From NCBI RefSeq assembly GCF_002933295.1, contig NZ_PSSW01000008.1:160281-224280 (forward strand): 64,000 bases of DNA, given 5' to 3'. The translations under genes and the position numbers were made by a program. Below the pieces are notes generated by a model. That model was not told the DNA's origin, made no database searches, and saw only the letters and a program-made list of their open reading frames with translations. Of the stretch, positions 8,555-17,749 are shown piece by piece. This DNA is from Marinobacter flavimaris (GTDB lineage Bacteria; Pseudomonadota; Gammaproteobacteria; Pseudomonadales; Oleiphilaceae). The stretch's first letter is position 1. Every line of letters begins with the position of its first letter.

Positions 8555-8806
8555 GAGGCGTGCGAGTAGTATCCATGAAAGACTTCCAGACAAACCGGCA
8601 TCAGCAGGGACGCCGGTATTGGGAAGTATTGACTATATTTTGAACACTTCAAGCGAGACTCACTTTCGTTTGAAAACATTTTTTCATATCGGATGCGTCT
8701 TTATACTGCCGCCTTTCGTTGCGCGGGTTCCAGGCCGACTGAAATCCGGGCCAAGCTGTAATACAATGGCGGTTAGAAAGAACTATCCGCACTCCCGAGG
8801 TTGTAC

Positions 8807-9220
8807 ATGTCTGACGAGAACGACAATAAGCCGGAGAATGATCCGCAACTGGCGGCAAAAATCAAGGGTTCAGCCCGCCAGATCTGGCTGGCCGGGTTGG
8901 GCGCCTATACCAAAGCCGAGGAAGATACTGGCCGTTTCTTCGAGCGTCTTGTGCAGGAAGGTGAGCAGCTCGAGAACAAAACCCGGGGCGTCGTCGAAAA
9001 GCAGATCAAGTCCGTGGAAGATCGGGTTGAAGGGGTTCGGGAGCGAGCCACTGGCACCTGGGATCGGCTTGAGCACATGTTTGATGAACGGGTGTCCGGT
9101 GCCCTGAGACGTCTGGGCATACATCGCCGTGAAGAAATCGAATCTATGGAGCGGCGTATTGAAGCCCTTGAATCAGAACTTGCCCGCCTGCGGAAACGTG
9201 CCGGTGACGACGAAGAATAA
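8807..9220 (+). CDS. Phasin family protein (PHA granule-associated, PhaF/PhaI-like)
   Basis: A 137-residue protein from the ATG at 8807. The core, IKGSARQIWLAGLGAYTKAEEDTGRFFERLVQEGEQLENKTR, is the signature of the poly(hydroxyalkanoate) granule-associated phasin family. A long amphipathic helix and a C-terminal coiled coil (EEIESMERRIEALESELARLRKR) follow, which can oligomerise. There is no alanine/lysine-rich DNA-binding tail as in PhaF. No PHA synthase is in the window, so the granule role rests on the family. It is convergent with the TetR gene 9 bases away. Confidence 0.82.
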   Translation: MSDENDNKPENDPQLAAKIKGSARQIWLAGLGAYTKAEEDTGRFFERLVQEGEQLENKTRGVVEKQIKSVEDRVEGVRERATGTWDRLEHMFDERVSGALRRLGIHRREEIESMERRIEALESELARLRKRAGDDEE

Positions 9221-9229
9221 CGTTACGGC

Positions 9230-9859
9230 TCAGAGATAATCCCGGCTCATCAGCCGGGCTTCCTCCCGGTCGGCCGGCGCAAGGTAGGGCAGCACCAGGT
9301 GCATCATCTGGTAAACACCCCGCCCCGGATCCACTGCCTCCCGGTCATCCAGGTGAGAGAGCGTATCAAAAGCACTCCAATAACAGGCGGTTAGCGTCAA
9401 CTGCTCACAAAGAGAATCAAGCTCTTCCTGCTCAATCGCCATAATGCCCTGGCGTCGAAAGCTCTCGCAAATCGTCTTGAAAGCCAGTCTTTTCTTTTTC
9501 TGGATGCGCTTGAATCGTACCTGCAGCTGATCGTACCGGGACAACACGTTCACCAGATCCTGATAGAGGAACCGGTAGCGGGCTACGGTCTCGAACAGCA
9601 GGTGTAGAAAGAACCCCTGCTGGTCGAGGCTGATGTCGGCGTCTTCCGGAACCGCCAACAAGTCGACCATGTCGTGTTCGTACTGGTCGAAGATTTCCTC
9701 GACAATATCGCCTTTGCTCTTGAAGTGGTAATAGAGGTTACCCGGGCTGATATCCATCTCATCAGAGATCAGCAGGGTGGTGACATTGGGTTCGCCGACG
9801 GTGTTAAACAGCGCCAGGCTGGTCTGGAGTATACGGTCGCGGGTTTTGATTTTTTTCAT
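9230..9859 (-). CDS. TetR/AcrR family transcriptional regulator
   Basis: A 209-residue regulator. The N-terminal helix-turn-helix spans about residues 5-50: TRDRILQTSLALFNTVGEPNVTT, ISDEMDISPGNLYYHFKSKGDI. The ligand-binding half is of the type seen in a gammaproteobacterial TetR group with a C-terminal TetR_C-like domain (VARYRFLYQDLVNVLSRYD). The ligand and target are not shown by the sequence. It begins 18 bases downstream of the end of xthA in the same direction and could share its transcript. Confidence 0.9.
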   Translation of the reverse strand: MKKIKTRDRILQTSLALFNTVGEPNVTTLLISDEMDISPGNLYYHFKSKGDIVEEIFDQYEHDMVDLLAVPEDADISLDQQGFFLHLLFETVARYRFLYQDLVNVLSRYDQLQVRFKRIQKKKRLAFKTICESFRRQGIMAIEQEELDSLCEQLTLTACYWSAFDTLSHLDDREAVDPGRGVYQMMHLVLPYLAPADREEARLMSRDYL

Positions 9860-9877
9860 ATCGCGCCGGGCCAGCCC

Positions 9878-10690
9878 CTAGAGCTCGAAGCTCGCCCAGA
9901 CCGGACAGTGGTCGGACGGCCTTTCCATGGCTCGAATGTCGTAGGAAACACCCGCTTTCCGGGCTTTGGGCAGCAGGCTGTCACTGGCCATGATCAGATC
10001 AATCCGCAGACCACGCTTGGGGTCTCGCTCGAAACCCTTGCTGCGGTAGTCAAACCAGCTGAAAGTGTCCGCTTCATCAGGATGAAGGTGCCGGAACACA
10101 TCGGTATAACCGCGAGACTCGACCTGGCCCAGCCATTCCCGTTCCTCCGGGAGGAAAGAGCATTTACCGGTTCGTAGCCAGCGTTTGGCGTTGTCGGCGC
10201 CAATGCCAATGTCTTTATCGGTTGGAGAGATGTTCATATCCCCCATCACCACCACGTAGCCGCCCGCTTTCTTGAGCTCGTCCAGGTAACGCATCAGATC
10301 CCCGTAGAACTTCTCCTTGGCAGGAAACTTCACCGGATGGTCACGGCTTTCACCCTGGGGAAAATAGCCGTTGATCACCGTCAGCTTTTCGCCATTGACC
10401 GTGAAATGGCCGGTAATCAGCCTGCGCTGGGAATCCTCACCATCCCACGGGTAGCCTTTGACAACCTCCTCCGGCTCCGCTTTTGAGAGCAGGGCAACGC
10501 CATAGTGGGTTTTTTGCCCGTGGAAATGCACGTGGTAGCCAAGGTCCCGGATTGCTTCTACCGGAAAGTCGTCGTCCTGAACCTTGGTTTCCTGAAGGCC
10601 GATAAAATCCGGTGCGAGGGCGTCTATTACGGCTTCAAGCTGGTGCAGGCGGGTGCGGATACTGTTGACGTTGAAAGAGACGAACATCAT
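9878..10690 (-). CDS. xthA: Exodeoxyribonuclease III
   Basis: A 270-residue enzyme of the exonuclease III/AP endonuclease family. It shows [14 protein letters not shown], the metal-binding [28 protein letters not shown], and the catalytic end [14 protein letters not shown] with [14 protein letters not shown]. It cleaves DNA at abasic sites and degrades 3' ends in base-excision repair. Two adjacent ATGs could serve as start (10690 or 10687). A TetR gene follows in the same direction. Confidence 0.97.
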   Translation of the reverse strand: MMFVSFNVNSIRTRLHQLEAVIDALAPDFIGLQETKVQDDDFPVEAIRDLGYHVHFHGQKTHYGVALLSKAEPEEVVKGYPWDGEDSQRRLITGHFTVNGEKLTVINGYFPQGESRDHPVKFPAKEKFYGDLMRYLDELKKAGGYVVVMGDMNISPTDKDIGIGADNAKRWLRTGKCSFLPEEREWLGQVESRGYTDVFRHLHPDEADTFSWFDYRSKGFERDPKRGLRIDLIMASDSLLPKARKAGVSYDIRAMERPSDHCPVWASFEL

Positions 10691-10771
10691 TTCAAAATAC
10701 TCTCCGGCGTTGATTCCCGTCGGAGTTTACCATACTGACCCCCGGGGTCTGCCTTGGCAGGGGCGACAGTT

Positions 10772-11512
10772 TCAGGGGGTCAGTTCACAATCCGGGGTGG
10801 TATTCACTTTATAGCGGATATGGGCGGTGTAGTTTTCATCCTGGTTTTTCCGGATATTGGTGAGGCCCAGATAGTCGGAAAGGGCACCCGAGTTGCTGTA
10901 ACCCAGCACGATGGGGTCGACCAGGAAACGCAGCACCATGCCGGTAGGGCGTATCTGTACGACATGGTCAGCATTCACCCGGTCGTTCTCGACCCGTTCC
11001 AGAACGAAACCATAATGCTCGCCCCGGGTAGGTCCAAGAAACCGGAATTCAACCGGCTCGCCAGCCACAACACTCTGCCAATTCTGACGTACGAAGTTAT
11101 CGAACCCGGCATCCACAACGGTAGTTTCCGGGTATGTCACCTCGAATTGCTCTGAATCGCCGCCTGGCGTCTGCCAGTCGATCACCAAAGTGTCGGGTGC
11201 AGGGTAGGTGATCTGCATTTCTTCACTGAATGTCGGCTGAACGAAGTCTACGGACGGACGCAGTACTGAAACCTCGTATTCAAGGTCTTTGCGGGCGAAT
11301 GACTCGTCCGCGTCCGGTTTGAAGTAGGTCACCTCGTGTTGCCGGGGCCGGAATACGCCTTCCTCACAGGTACCATCAACGGAATGGCGCTCTTCGTAAA
11401 TAACGTTGCCGTCTCCCGTGCTTGCGGTACCGATGAAACTGAAATCTGCGGCCGCGGCCGGCCCTGCGACTGCCAACAGCGCCACGTAAACTGACCAGGT
11501 AGCGCGTTTCAT
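10772..11512 (-). CDS. Exported protein of unknown function, last gene of the lipid operon
   Basis: A 246-residue protein. The start is the ATG at 11512, which overlaps the previous stop by 4 bases; the longer frame to 11764 is a shadow of the preceding gene. A signal peptide with an alanine-rich cleavage area (LLAVAGPAAAADFSF) spans residues 1-22. The mature part is beta-rich, with EERHSVDGTCEEGVFRPRQHEVTYFKPD, and ends in a short disulfide-capable region (TPDCELTP). I do not recognise a domain. Its fixed place at the end of a membrane-lipid operon suggests an envelope role. Confidence 0.85.
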   Translation of the reverse strand: MKRATWSVYVALLAVAGPAAAADFSFIGTASTGDGNVIYEERHSVDGTCEEGVFRPRQHEVTYFKPDADESFARKDLEYEVSVLRPSVDFVQPTFSEEMQITYPAPDTLVIDWQTPGGDSEQFEVTYPETTVVDAGFDNFVRQNWQSVVAGEPVEFRFLGPTRGEHYGFVLERVENDRVNADHVVQIRPTGMVLRFLVDPIVLGYSNSGALSDYLGLTNIRKNQDENYTAHIRYKVNTTPDCELTP

Positions 11513-12030
11513 CGAACCAGCTCCGGGTAAAGCGTTTTGCGGGCGAAAAGCAGCAGCGGGAAGACAACCAGCCAGCCAAACCCGAGTGCAATCAGCGATG
11601 GCAGCAAGTCTGGCAGCTGCACTGCACCGAGCTGGCTCGCCGACCAATAGGCGAAGGGGCCGGCAAAGGGCGCAAGTACGAAGGGCAGCCAGGCTTTCTT
11701 GCTGATCCAGTCGAGGGAATGGCTCAGAGTCGTCATGAAGATGGCCCAGATGGCGACAAGCCAAGGGGGAGTGAGCATCACTTGTCCGGAGCCGTCGTCC
11801 AGAATGCCGGTCCGGAACCAGATGCCGTCCAGAACTGAGCCTACGACGGTTCCCAGGCCGATAAACTGAAGCTCGGTCATCCGGTTCTGGCTTACCAGGA
11901 CAAAATGCAGCACCAGAAATATCACCACGATCCCGGCGCCGATCAGCCCGGGATAAAACACGCAGGCAAACCAGCCTGCCTGGAACAGTAGGAAATTAAG
12001 AACGTTACGGGCAGTTTCGGAGGCGATCAT
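11509..12030 (-). CDS. DUF2878 family inner-membrane protein
   Basis: A 173-residue protein with about five hydrophobic helices (NFLLFQAGWFACVFY, GAGIVVIFLVLHFVLV, PPWLVAIWAIFMTTLSHSL and two at the C-terminus). The pattern fits the DUF2878 family, which is repeatedly found beside CFA-synthase-like methyltransferases. The function is unknown. Start and stop overlap both neighbours by 4 bases, showing translational coupling. Confidence 0.85.
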   Translation of the reverse strand: MIASETARNVLNFLLFQAGWFACVFYPGLIGAGIVVIFLVLHFVLVSQNRMTELQFIGLGTVVGSVLDGIWFRTGILDDGSGQVMLTPPWLVAIWAIFMTTLSHSLDWISKKAWLPFVLAPFAGPFAYWSASQLGAVQLPDLLPSLIALGFGWLVVFPLLLFARKTLYPELVR

Positions 12031-13301
12031 ACGCTCAAGATGTTCTCGCGTTTGTTGCCGGGCTTGGCGAACACCAGCTGCGCAACGCCAATGGCCCGCT
12101 CGCTGAAGCCCGCTTCACAGTAGGCAAAGTAAAAGTGCCACAGGCGCCGGAAAGCCTCGTCGTAACCCATCGATTCAAGCTTGTCCCGCTGGGCCATGAA
12201 CCGGTCGCACCAGTCGTGAAGGGTCCTGGCATAGTGGAAGCCCGTATCCTCGGCATGGGTGAGTACCAGCTTGCTTTCTTTTCGAACCGATTCGAGGATG
12301 GCTCCGAAAGAGGGAATAAAGCTCCCCGGGAAGATAAATCGCTGGATAAAATCAACGTTTCTCAAAGCTCTCTGGTACCGCTGCTCCGGCATGTTAATGG
12401 CCTGCACCAGAGCCAACCCGTCGGGCTTCAACAGGGCGTTAATTTGGGAGAAATAGCTGTCGAGAAACTGAGGGCCAACGGCTTCAATCATCTCGATGGA
12501 AACAAGTTTGTCGAATTGCCCCTCGAGGTCCCGGTAATCGTCAAACAGTAGGGTAATCTGGTCCTCCAGCCCCTCTTTCTGGACCCGTTCTTTCGCAAGC
12601 TCCAGCTGCTCTCTGGAAATGGTCGTCGTGGTGACATGACAGCCATAGTGTTTGGCGGCATGGATCGCAAAGCCACCCCAGCCGGTGCCGATTTCAATCA
12701 CCTTGTCCCCGGGCTGGAGGTCCAGCTTCCGGCAGATGGTGTCCAGTTTGTGCACAGCCGCTTCTTCAAGGCTCGATTCGGCGCTGGGATAAATCGCCGA
12801 CGAGTACATCATGGTTGGATCGAGGAATGTCTCGAACAGGTCATTGCCAAGATCGTAGTGGGCGCTGATGTTCTTTCGAGAGCCTTCCTTGGTGTTCCGG
12901 TTCAGCCAGTGCAGACCTTTGAGGGCAGGCTTGGTAACCCAACTGAAGCGGTCTTCAAACTCGTTCATACGGTCGACGTTGCGGGTAAAGAACCGGAGCA
13001 GGGCAACCAGATCGGGGGTTGACCAATCACCAGCGACATACGCTTCTGCCGCGCCGACGCTTCCGCCAGTCAGCAGGTCCCGCCAGGTGCTGTGATCGTG
13101 GATAATCAGCTCTGCCGGCTGGTATTGGCTGTCGCCATTCCCGAATACCAGATCCTCGAATCCGGATTCCCGAACCGTCAGTTTGCCCTCGCCCAGCAAA
13201 CGGAGCTGTTGAATCACCAGGGCACGTGCGAAACGGCTTAGAGCCGGCAGGCTGCCCGATTCGGATTTGGTGTTTTCAACCGAAGTATTCAGGTTCTCCA
13301 T
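12027..13301 (-). CDS. Cyclopropane-fatty-acyl-phospholipid synthase family methyltransferase
   Basis: A 424-residue CFA-synthase-type enzyme. A lipid-binding N-terminal domain (about 1-130) is followed by FLDPTMMYSSAIYP, the SAM-binding motif GDKVIEIGTGWGGFAIHAA near residue 195, and the family block NVDFIQRFIFPGSFIPS. It should transfer methylene or methyl groups from SAM to double bonds of membrane phospholipid acyl chains. Together with the desaturase, FAD oxidoreductase and SDR in the same operon it may build a modified (cyclopropane, methylated or furan-type) fatty acid. The first bases overlap the DUF1365 gene by 13. Confidence 0.92.
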   Translation of the reverse strand: MENLNTSVENTKSESGSLPALSRFARALVIQQLRLLGEGKLTVRESGFEDLVFGNGDSQYQPAELIIHDHSTWRDLLTGGSVGAAEAYVAGDWSTPDLVALLRFFTRNVDRMNEFEDRFSWVTKPALKGLHWLNRNTKEGSRKNISAHYDLGNDLFETFLDPTMMYSSAIYPSAESSLEEAAVHKLDTICRKLDLQPGDKVIEIGTGWGGFAIHAAKHYGCHVTTTTISREQLELAKERVQKEGLEDQITLLFDDYRDLEGQFDKLVSIEMIEAVGPQFLDSYFSQINALLKPDGLALVQAINMPEQRYQRALRNVDFIQRFIFPGSFIPSFGAILESVRKESKLVLTHAEDTGFHYARTLHDWCDRFMAQRDKLESMGYDEAFRRLWHFYFAYCEAGFSERAIGVAQLVFAKPGNKRENILSV

Positions 13302-14179
13302 GAACTTACCCTTCCACGAATCTTGTCATTGGTCTCGGAGCTGGTGACATCCAGCCCGGAATCATCGTGCCCACGGCGGTAGGCGGTATCGTCCTCGGAA
13401 AGCTTGTCGGGGTGGGTGTAGAACGGTGCCCCCTTGAGCTTGAGACGGAGGGCGTGCCAGTAGATGCCTGCCACAACCTTGAATGCTTCAAGCGGAAACT
13501 TTCGAAGACTTCTATGCACATCTTTACGAGTGAGAGGGGTACGTTGGACTACCAGAGTGGCGTCAAAATGCTTGCGACCCTCTTCCAGAACATTCATGTG
13601 AATTCTGAGATCAGGGCCCCTGAAACTGAATGTCCATTCGTAATGCTGGTTCATGCCGTTGAAAGGCGACACATGAAAGCGTTTGCTGAAACCAAACTGT
13701 TCGGTGCGCCAGCCCGCCTGGTTCGGCTCTGCGCCGGTCGTCTCCAGGCAATAGGCATGACGGTCATGCCACGGGGTGTTGGTAATCTGGGCAACGATGA
13801 CCTTTGGAACCACGCCATCCGCCGGGCACTCGCCGGCGCGATAGCAGAAGTAGAAGCTGACCGGATTGAACACGTAACCAAAGTAACGCGGATGGGTAAT
13901 CAGCTCGACTTCACCATCCGGGCGCCAGCCGGTGGCCCGTTCCACGTGGTCACGCACAGCGCCTGAGAGGTCGCCTGTCTCTGGACGGAAGTAGTCCCTG
14001 CGCTTCAGAGACATCCAGTTGAAACGTTCCAGGGAAAATAGCGGGCTGATATCGGAAACCTGGTTCCACTCGTCGGTGTCCAGGGCCAGCATGCCGGTGC
14101 TGTAGCTGAATTCGTGTTGCACCGGGTACTTCCGCCTGTGCCGGACAGTACCCTCCAGCCATTGGCTGTTCACGGTCAA
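13289..14179 (-). CDS. DUF1365 domain-containing protein
   Basis: A 296-residue protein with the DUF1365 signatures VRHRRKYPVQHEFSYSTGML, LITHPRYFGYVFNPVSFYFCY, and KRFHVSPFNGMNQHYEW. This family is nearly always encoded between an FAD-dependent amine-oxidase-like protein and a CFA-synthase-like methyltransferase, exactly as here. In Rhodobacter sphaeroides an operon with this gene set responds to singlet oxygen; the biochemical role of DUF1365 is not settled. It overlaps both neighbours. Confidence 0.92.
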   Translation of the reverse strand: MTVNSQWLEGTVRHRRKYPVQHEFSYSTGMLALDTDEWNQVSDISPLFSLERFNWMSLKRRDYFRPETGDLSGAVRDHVERATGWRPDGEVELITHPRYFGYVFNPVSFYFCYRAGECPADGVVPKVIVAQITNTPWHDRHAYCLETTGAEPNQAGWRTEQFGFSKRFHVSPFNGMNQHYEWTFSFRGPDLRIHMNVLEEGRKHFDATLVVQRTPLTRKDVHRSLRKFPLEAFKVVAGIYWHALRLKLKGAPFYTHPDKLSEDDTAYRRGHDDSGLDVTSSETNDKIRGRVSSWRT

Positions 14180-15441
14180 AGCTCCACCCCGAACGCTTCG
14201 GTGACCCGCAACGCGCTGCGAACGCCATCTTCATGGAATCCGTTGAACCAGTATGCACCACAGAAATGGGTTCGATTTTGGTTACCGATTTCGTCGTAGC
14301 GTTCCTGGGCTGCCACCGCGTCCAGTGTGAATACCGGATGGGCGTATTCGAAGCGCTTGATCACCTTTTCGGGGTCGATATCTCGGCTGCGATTGAGGGT
14401 CACACAGAAGGTTTCCGGGGCATCATGGAAGTTCTGCAGTATGTTCATGTTGTAGGTGACAGAAACCGGTTCAGTACTGTGGGTCGGAATAAAGTAGTTC
14501 CAGGCAGCCCATGCCCGGCGATTGTCCGGCAACACGCTGCTGTCTGTATGGAGCACGACATCGTTGTTCTGATAGGCCATGGCTCCGAGTATGTCCCGTT
14601 CCTTGTCGGTCGCGTCAGCGAGCATGGCAAGGGCCTGGTCGCTGTGGCAGCCAAAAATCACCTGGTCAAAGTGGTGTTCCTCGCCCCTGACAGTCATGGT
14701 TACACCGTCCTCATGGCGGACAACCCTGTCGACAGGGCTGTTCAGGTGCATGCCATCACCCAGCCGTTCCATCATTTTCTTCACGTATTGGGCAGACCCT
14801 CCGGAAATCACCCGCCAGGTTGGGCGGTCATCCACAGACAGCATGCCGTGATTGTTGAAAAACTGCAGGAAGAACCGGATTGGAAACTGTTCCAGCACGA
14901 TTTCCGGTGCTGACCAGATCGCCGCGCCCATCGGAACAATGTAGTAGTTCCTGAAATAGCGGGAGTACCCATTCCGATTCAGGTATTCCCCCAGTGTTTC
15001 TTCATTGTTGATATTGCCGGCTTCAAGGTCTGCACGGGTTTCCTTGTTAAAGCGCAGAATCTCCCGCACCATCTTAAGGAACGGCAGGTTGAACAGATTC
15101 TTTCGCTGGGCAAACAGGGTATTCAGGCTGGTGCCGTTGTACTGCAGGCCGGTGCTGCTGCAGTCCACGCTGAAGCTCATGTCGCTGACTTCCGACGGAA
15201 CTCCCAGACGCTCCATCAGTTTGATGAAATTCGGGTAGGTCCAGTCGTTGAAAACGATGAAGCCAGTATTCACCGGCCAGGTCCGGCCACCGGCTTCGAC
15301 CTGTTCGGTGTTGGTGTGACCGCCGGCATAGTCGCCCGCTTCAAAAACCTGAACATCGTGTTTCTCGGCCAAAAGCCAGGCAGCCGTGAGGCCGGAAACG
15401 CCGGCCCCAATGACAGCAATCCGCTGACGCTCACTACTCAT
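14176..15441 (-). CDS. NAD(P)/FAD-dependent oxidoreductase (amine-oxidase fold)
   Basis: A 421-residue flavoprotein. The dinucleotide-binding motif IAVIGAGVSGLTAAWLLAEKHDVQVFEA is at the N-terminus, followed by YAGGHTNTEQV, and the C-terminal block HFCGAYWFNGFHEDGVRSALRV. It belongs to the group that accompanies DUF1365 and CFA-like methyltransferases. In furan-fatty-acid producers a flavoprotein desaturase acts on phospholipid acyl chains, so a desaturation or oxidation role is plausible but inferred. Confidence 0.92.
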   Translation of the reverse strand: MSSERQRIAVIGAGVSGLTAAWLLAEKHDVQVFEAGDYAGGHTNTEQVEAGGRTWPVNTGFIVFNDWTYPNFIKLMERLGVPSEVSDMSFSVDCSSTGLQYNGTSLNTLFAQRKNLFNLPFLKMVREILRFNKETRADLEAGNINNEETLGEYLNRNGYSRYFRNYYIVPMGAAIWSAPEIVLEQFPIRFFLQFFNNHGMLSVDDRPTWRVISGGSAQYVKKMMERLGDGMHLNSPVDRVVRHEDGVTMTVRGEEHHFDQVIFGCHSDQALAMLADATDKERDILGAMAYQNNDVVLHTDSSVLPDNRRAWAAWNYFIPTHSTEPVSVTYNMNILQNFHDAPETFCVTLNRSRDIDPEKVIKRFEYAHPVFTLDAVAAQERYDEIGNQNRTHFCGAYWFNGFHEDGVRSALRVTEAFGVEL

Positions 15442-16238
15442 CCATTATTTTCCTGTTCGGTGTTGCTTTTACGGGCCATAGAGGCCGACATACGGTCGAT
15501 CAAGGGCCGGGGAAGGGCGCCCAGCGCTTTCAACATCCAGGTGAAGCGCTTGGGGAATGCAATCTCGTTCTTGCCACGCGCGAGACCACTGACAATACGT
15601 TCCGCCGCATCCTCTGCAGTAACCAGAAAGGGCATTGGAAAATCGTTCCGATCGGTCAATGGTGTCTTGACGAATCCGGGGGAAACCACCACTACGTCGA
15701 TCCCTTCGGCGTCAAGGTCTGCCCGGAGTGCATGGGCAAAATAGGTCAGCGCCGCCTTGGAAGCGCCGTACCCTTCAGCCCGGCCAAAAGGGAACCACCA
15801 GGCGGAAGAGCTGACGATCACGAGGGTCGCCGGCTGGCCTTTCGCCCGGCTGCGCCTGAGGGCCGGCAGAGCAATATCGAGACATCGCGCCGTGCCAATC
15901 ACATTGGTGTGAATGTTCTTCTCGATAACGTCACTGTTGTAGTGCGCTATCTCCAGATATTCACAGGTGCCGGCGTTAAGTATCACCATGTTCAGGTCGC
16001 CGTGATTTTCCAGTGTGCCCGCGATGGCCTGGAGGTCTTCTTTGCTGGTGGTGTCTGCCGCCGCCGGTATAATCCGGCCTGGCGCTGCGGAGGCCAGTTC
16101 TTCGAGAGCCCCCTGTCGGCGGCCGGTAATCACAAGCCGGTGACCACCGCGTGCCAGGGCACGGGTAACGGATTCGCCAATGCCTGAACTGGCGCCGGTA
16201 ATCCAGATATTCGAGGTTTCCTGAAGTCGATCACTCAT
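15438..16238 (-). CDS. Short-chain dehydrogenase/reductase
   Basis: A 266-residue classical SDR. The Rossmann motif ITGASSGIGESVTRALA is near residue 13, NAG is in VILNAGTCEYL, the catalytic serine is in VSSSAWWFP and the catalytic YxxxK is in EGYGASKAALTY. It reduces or oxidises a carbonyl/alcohol with NAD(P); the substrate is unknown. It is translationally coupled to its neighbours by 4-base overlaps within the lipid operon. Confidence 0.93.
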   Translation of the reverse strand: MSDRLQETSNIWITGASSGIGESVTRALARGGHRLVITGRRQGALEELASAAPGRIIPAAADTTSKEDLQAIAGTLENHGDLNMVILNAGTCEYLEIAHYNSDVIEKNIHTNVIGTARCLDIALPALRRSRAKGQPATLVIVSSSAWWFPFGRAEGYGASKAALTYFAHALRADLDAEGIDVVVVSPGFVKTPLTDRNDFPMPFLVTAEDAAERIVSGLARGKNEIAFPKRFTWMLKALGALPRPLIDRMSASMARKSNTEQENNG

Positions 16239-16702
16239 CCTGCCTGATCCTTGATCCAGCGAATGGCCCTGCCAATCACCGGCAGGTTTTCGTAGAGCAT
16301 TTCCCCGGCGTCAAAGTAATCACGGTGGTAGCACACCATCCCGTCCCGGATTTCGAGGTGGCTGATGCCCTGCACCTGGACTTCACGCCCCTTGCGAAGG
16401 CGCTTGTGACGAAGGTGCATAACCCAGGGCAAGGCGGCAAACTCACCGTGAACAACGGCTTCACCGAATTCAAAGCGACAGGAGATGACATTCGCATAGG
16501 CCCCGGCGAAATAGTGGGTCAGCTCATCCAGGCCCGTTACGGTGCTCAGTGGGTCCTGGAACCGGATATCCTCGCTGTAGACCCGGGAGAGCTTGTTCAG
16601 ATTACCCTTGTCGAGTTCGTTGAACAGCGCTCTGAAATTATCGAGCGTTGCCGGCACCGCCGAATTACGCGTACCTACTTCGATCTTTGAGGCGGTTGTC
16701 AT
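16235..16702 (-). CDS. SnoaL/NTF2-like small protein
   Basis: A 155-residue alpha+beta protein: NFRALFNELDKGNLNKLSRVYSEDIRFQDPLSTVTGLDELTHYFAG is typical of NTF2-like/SnoaL folds, which bind or convert small hydrophobic molecules. IRDGMVCYHRDYFDAGEMLYENLPVIG closes the domain. It is encoded between the desaturase and the SDR with 4-base overlaps. Activity cannot be told from the sequence. Confidence 0.9.
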   Translation of the reverse strand: MTTASKIEVGTRNSAVPATLDNFRALFNELDKGNLNKLSRVYSEDIRFQDPLSTVTGLDELTHYFAGAYANVISCRFEFGEAVVHGEFAALPWVMHLRHKRLRKGREVQVQGISHLEIRDGMVCYHRDYFDAGEMLYENLPVIGRAIRWIKDQAG

Positions 16703-17655
16703 TGCCTGCTCCTCCTCATTTTATCCAGTTCGCGTGTTTCTTCCTGAATGTGCTTGGGTATCGGGTTGAGCTCCCAGATGATGCCAAGCTTCGACATCAA
16801 CCATAGCCCATACCAGGTGATGTCAATTTCATACCACCGGAACCCCTGGCGAACAGATTGCGGCCAGCGGTGGTGATTGTTGTGCCATCCTTCGCCCAGG
16901 GTAAGCAGAGCGAGCCAGAAGTTGTTCCGGCTGTCGTCCGAGGTTTCAAATCGGCGCTTGCCCCAGACGTGGGACAGAGAGTTGATGGATACCGTGGCGT
17001 GAAACAGCACGACGGTCGATATGAAGAATCCCCAGACAAGCATCTGCAGACCGTTGGTCCCCAACCCCGGAGCCCACGCGGCCAATGCTTCGCCCAGCGC
17101 GTAGATACCAACGGCGGCGAGAGCCGGTACCAGAGCGTCAAACCGGTTAATCAGCCTGAGTTCCGGGAATTTCAGCCAGTCCCGAATCCGACGTTCGTCG
17201 GTCGCAAAGCCGGCGTCACAGGTGAACCACCCCATGTGCGACCACCAGAATCCGCCCTGATGGGGCGAGTGCAGGTCCTGAACATCATCGGAGTGCTGAT
17301 GATGATGGCGGTGGTGGGCAGCCCACCAGAGCGGGCCGCGTTGGGCCGCACTGGCGCCGAGCACCGCGAATACAAACTGGGCAGGCCGGCTGGTCTTGAA
17401 CGTCTTGTGGGCAAAATAACGATGGTAGAATCCGGTAATCGCAAACATCCGCACGAGGAAGAAAGCAATCGCGAATCCGATGGCGAATGCGCTTACGCCG
17501 GTGTAAAACGCCAGAAGGCAGGCCAGATGGAGCGCAATGAACGGAATAACGCGTAAAAAATTGAATGATCGGGACGTGGTGTCTATGTGATCCGAACCTG
17601 CTTCGGAATCGAACCACCTCAGAATGTTTGTAAGCCAATGTTGCATTCGGGTCAT
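16699..17655 (-). CDS. Acyl-CoA/lipid desaturase, delta-9 type
   Basis: A 318-residue membrane desaturase. The three iron-binding histidine boxes are visible: HRYFAHKTF, HHRHHHQHSDD and WHNNHHRWP. Hydrophobic pairs of helices surround them (residues about 30-80 and 175-225). It introduces a cis double bond into acyl chains using oxygen. It is the first gene of the eight-gene lipid operon and so probably makes the unsaturated substrate that the later enzymes modify. The ATG at 17655 follows CAGGGT. Confidence 0.93.
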   Translation of the reverse strand: MTRMQHWLTNILRWFDSEAGSDHIDTTSRSFNFLRVIPFIALHLACLLAFYTGVSAFAIGFAIAFFLVRMFAITGFYHRYFAHKTFKTSRPAQFVFAVLGASAAQRGPLWWAAHHRHHHQHSDDVQDLHSPHQGGFWWSHMGWFTCDAGFATDERRIRDWLKFPELRLINRFDALVPALAAVGIYALGEALAAWAPGLGTNGLQMLVWGFFISTVVLFHATVSINSLSHVWGKRRFETSDDSRNNFWLALLTLGEGWHNNHHRWPQSVRQGFRWYEIDITWYGLWLMSKLGIIWELNPIPKHIQEETRELDKMRRSRQ

Positions 17656-17729
17656 ACCCTGATTGCCCTTTCTCTTTAATGGAATCTTGATCGCACACTC
17701 AGTCTTGATGCCGCTGGTGTTTCATGGAG

Positions 17730-17749
17730 AGTAGTACGATCTCACTACT
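17730..17749. promoter_or_regulatory. Inverted repeat in the divergent promoter region (candidate operator)
   Basis: AGTAGT (17730-17735) and ACTACT (17744-17749) form an imperfectly spaced dyad. It lies in the 116-base gap between the start of the lipid operon (17655, minus) and the flavoprotein at 17772 (plus). A shared regulator could bind here. Six-base arms can occur by chance. Confidence 0.3.
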
